A stretch of 6,456 nt of DNA, taken from the NCBI GenBank assembly GCA_002391555.1, contig DGFG01000125.1, positions 1 through 6,456 on the forward strand, given 5' to 3'. Below are positions 4,924-6,456 of this stretch, piece by piece; position 1 is the stretch's first letter; each line of letters opens with the position of its first letter. Source of the DNA: Firmicutes bacterium UBA3906 (GTDB lineage: Bacteria > Bacillota > Clostridia > Caldicoprobacterales > DTU083). The position numbers and the translations under genes were made by a program. The notes beneath the pieces were generated by a model. That model was not told the origin of the DNA, did not search any database, and saw only the letters and a program-made list of their open reading frames with translations.

Positions 4924-5910
4924 ATGAAAAATAGATCAGTTAAAAAAACTAAGACAGGTAAAAGAAGAACTGTTCTCCTTATAATAATATCAGTATTGCT
5001 ACTAGTATGGCTCAACAATACCAATGTATTTTATTCCAAGCAAAGAGACTATAAGCTTTTGGCACATAGGGGTTTAGCACAAAGCTATGATGTTTCAAAA
5101 GTGGACTGGGATACTAATACCGCTGAAATAATAGACGAACCAGAACACCCCTACTTGGAAAATACTATCCCCTCCATGCAAGCCGCCTTTGATCTAGGTG
5201 CAGATGTAGTAGAACTTGATGTAAGGCTTACAAAGGATAAAAAGCTCGCAGTCTTTCATGACTTTGCTTTAGAATACCGAACCAATGCTAGTGGCCTAGT
5301 GGGCGATTATACCATGGCTGAGCTAAAGGATTTAGATATTGGTTATGGTTACACTGCTGACAAGGGGCAGACCTTCCCCTTTAGGGGCAAGGGTCTTGGC
5401 TTAATGCCTGAACTAGCTGAAGTTTTCTCAGCCTTTCCAGGCAAGGAGTTACTGATTAATGTAAAAGACGGTGATGTGGAAACCTACCAGGTCCTATGGA
5501 CTGATTACTTAAGCAGGATGACAAAAGATCAATTATCCCTAATAACTGTCTATGGAGACGATAATGGGATCGATTACCTAAGAGAGCAAAGTCCTGATCT
5601 TCGCCTTTTATCAATGCGGATGATGAAAAAAGCCCTACTTAAGTATGAACTATTAGGCTTTACCGGCTATATACCAAAGGAACTTCATAATATGGAGCTA
5701 CATCTTCCCCTCAAGTATGCAAAATTCCTTTGGGGCTGGCCTAATAAATTTGTTAAACGGATGGAGTCTGTCAATACCCGGGTCGTTATAGTATTAGGAG
5801 ACGGAAAATGGTCCGAAGGCTTTGACACAGAAGAAAGCCTTGAAGCCATACCAAAGGGCTACAAGGGCTATATCTGGACAAACAGGATCGACAAGGTAAA
5901 CAATAGATAG
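4924..5910 (+). CDS. membrane-anchored glycerophosphodiester phosphodiesterase-like protein (328 aa)
   Basis: A GDPD-family TIM barrel behind a basic N terminus (KKTKTGKRR) and one membrane anchor at about 16-30, so the domain probably faces outside. The family hydrolyses glycerophosphodiesters to an alcohol and glycerol 3-phosphate. Visible catalytic elements are HRG (48-50), EN (79-80, in HPYLENTIPSM), ELD (97-99) and H112 in VFHD. TADKGQTFPFRGKG (144-157) and GLMPEL (159-164) place it in a GDPD-like subgroup. There are two deviations from classical enzymes: about 28 residues separate HRG from ENT, and the usual metal-binding Glu of the ExK motif is Asn (NVK, 179-181). Activity on the standard substrate is therefore uncertain. 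I use ATG at 4924, with weak Shine-Dalgarno AAAGAG seven bases upstream. An in-frame TTG at 4897 has none and adds only nine residues. It is transcribed singly and ends at its own terminator. Confidence 0.88.
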   Translation: MKNRSVKKTKTGKRRTVLLIIISVLLLVWLNNTNVFYSKQRDYKLLAHRGLAQSYDVSKVDWDTNTAEIIDEPEHPYLENTIPSMQAAFDLGADVVELDVRLTKDKKLAVFHDFALEYRTNASGLVGDYTMAELKDLDIGYGYTADKGQTFPFRGKGLGLMPELAEVFSAFPGKELLINVKDGDVETYQVLWTDYLSRMTKDQLSLITVYGDDNGIDYLREQSPDLRLLSMRMMKKALLKYELLGFTGYIPKELHNMELHLPLKYAKFLWGWPNKFVKRMESVNTRVVIVLGDGKWSEGFDTEESLEAIPKGYKGYIWTNRIDKVNNR

Positions 5911-5916
5911 CTAAAA

Positions 5917-5963
5917 GGCCCTTCTCCATCTCCTAATCCCTTGGCTTTAAAGGGCCATTTTTC
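5917..5963. terminator. terminator after the GDPD-like gene, probably bidirectional
   Basis: GGCCCTT (5917-5923) pairs AAGGGCC (5950-5956) across a 26-base loop, and ATTTTTCT follows on the plus strand. Read on the minus strand the stem is followed by TTTTAGC, which could serve the convergent gene whose stop is at 5965-5963. The loop is long for a rho-independent terminator, so its efficiency is uncertain. Confidence 0.7.
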
Positions 5964-6456
5964 TAGTCGCCAATCCAGAAATATAGGAGGCCTGTTCTTC
6001 CATCCTGTAGCCTAACACCATACCAAAAGTCGCCGACAAGGATTACTTTAACCCTTTCACCTCTTTTAAACTTAACTATTTCATTCTCGTCCCAGGAAAA
6101 ATTAAGGTCCTTTTTGCTAATCTTTGTCTCTAGGTTTTTCTCAACAAAAAATGCATCAAAGTCACTTGTAAAGGTGTACTCATCCTCTAAATATTTTTTA
6201 TAGTCAATGGATTTTAGCTTAAACCTATCTCCCTCTATCGAGTAATAGCCTTTGACGATATTAGGAGAGAGGAATTTTGCAATATGGTCAGGGCCAATAA
6301 TCTTGCCCTTACCATCAGTTAAGACATTACCATAATAGGGGTATATAGTACATTTAGCCTTGATATCAGTATTGATAGTGGCTAACTTATATAGCCTTTT
6401 GCCACTATACCTATAAAATGTAGTTTTAGGGTCTGCGCTTGGCCCATCATCATATA
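5963..6456 (-). CDS. partial hypothetical protein with SH3-like C terminus (C-terminal 163 aa)
   Basis: An open frame runs from the right window edge to a TAG at 5965-5963, so only the C-terminal part is present and the start lies outside. The visible sequence begins YDDGPSADPKTTFYRYSG, with no initiation site inside the window. It has the composition of a soluble beta-rich protein. The last 40 residues, FKRGERVKVILVGDFWYGV then LQDGRTGLLYFWIGD, look like a bacterial SH3 domain of the kind found at the ends of cell-wall-associated or secreted proteins. Whether a signal peptide or lipobox precedes it cannot be seen. It converges on the GDPD-like gene with 52 bases between stops, which supports a real gene. 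I do not recognise the family and assign no function. It would be missed by a search requiring a start codon in the window. Confidence 0.78.
   Translation of the reverse strand, partial: YDDGPSADPKTTFYRYSGKRLYKLATINTDIKAKCTIYPYYGNVLTDGKGKIIGPDHIAKFLSPNIVKGYYSIEGDRFKLKSIDYKKYLEDEYTFTSDFDAFFVEKNLETKISKKDLNFSWDENEIVKFKRGERVKVILVGDFWYGVRLQDGRTGLLYFWIGD

Overview
The window is AT-rich, uses AGG/AGA arginine codons and CTA leucine codons freely, and has strong AGGAGG-type ribosome binding sites. Together with the gene families present (DUF438/hemerythrin/PAS protein, short RtcB, clostridial-looking hypothetical proteins), this points to a chromosomal piece of a Bacillota bacterium, most likely an anaerobic member of Clostridia or Tissierellia. 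I cannot name the genus. No tRNA, rRNA, CRISPR array, transposase or phage gene is visible.

Layout from left to right. (1) 137-1213 (+): a compact RtcB-type RNA ligase behind a plausible promoter, followed by a 3' region with an inverted repeat and a strong bidirectional terminator at about 1371-1400. (2) 1416-2651 (-): a DUF438 + hemerythrin-like + PAS sensor-like protein that shares that terminator. (3) 2871-3407 (-): an intact ThpR/LigT-type 2H RNA phosphodiesterase whose start codon appears to be the non-standard ATC; taking the first ATG instead would lose the N-terminal third and one of the two catalytic His motifs. (4) 3475-4014 (-): a GNAT acetyltransferase resembling AAC(6')-like proteins, preceded by a short stretch rich in inverted repeats. 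(5) 4162-4617 (-): a small four-helix membrane protein of unknown function. (6) A 306-base divergent intergenic region with candidate promoters, an imperfect hairpin and a 10-bp palindrome. (7) 4924-5910 (+): a membrane-anchored glycerophosphodiester phosphodiesterase-like protein ending in a bidirectional terminator. (8) 5963 to the right edge (-): the C-terminal part of an unrecognised protein with an SH3-like end, running off the window.

The genes do not form an obvious single system. The nearest thing to a theme is RNA end chemistry: RtcB and ThpR both act on RNA ends bearing 2',3'-cyclic phosphate, but they lie on opposite strands, separated by the DUF438 gene, so a functional link is only an inference. 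The minus-strand genes from 4617 down to 2871 could be partly co-transcribed, although a promoter-like element stands directly in front of thpR. I see no clearly undescribed system. The item most worth checking is the apparent AUC start of thpR.
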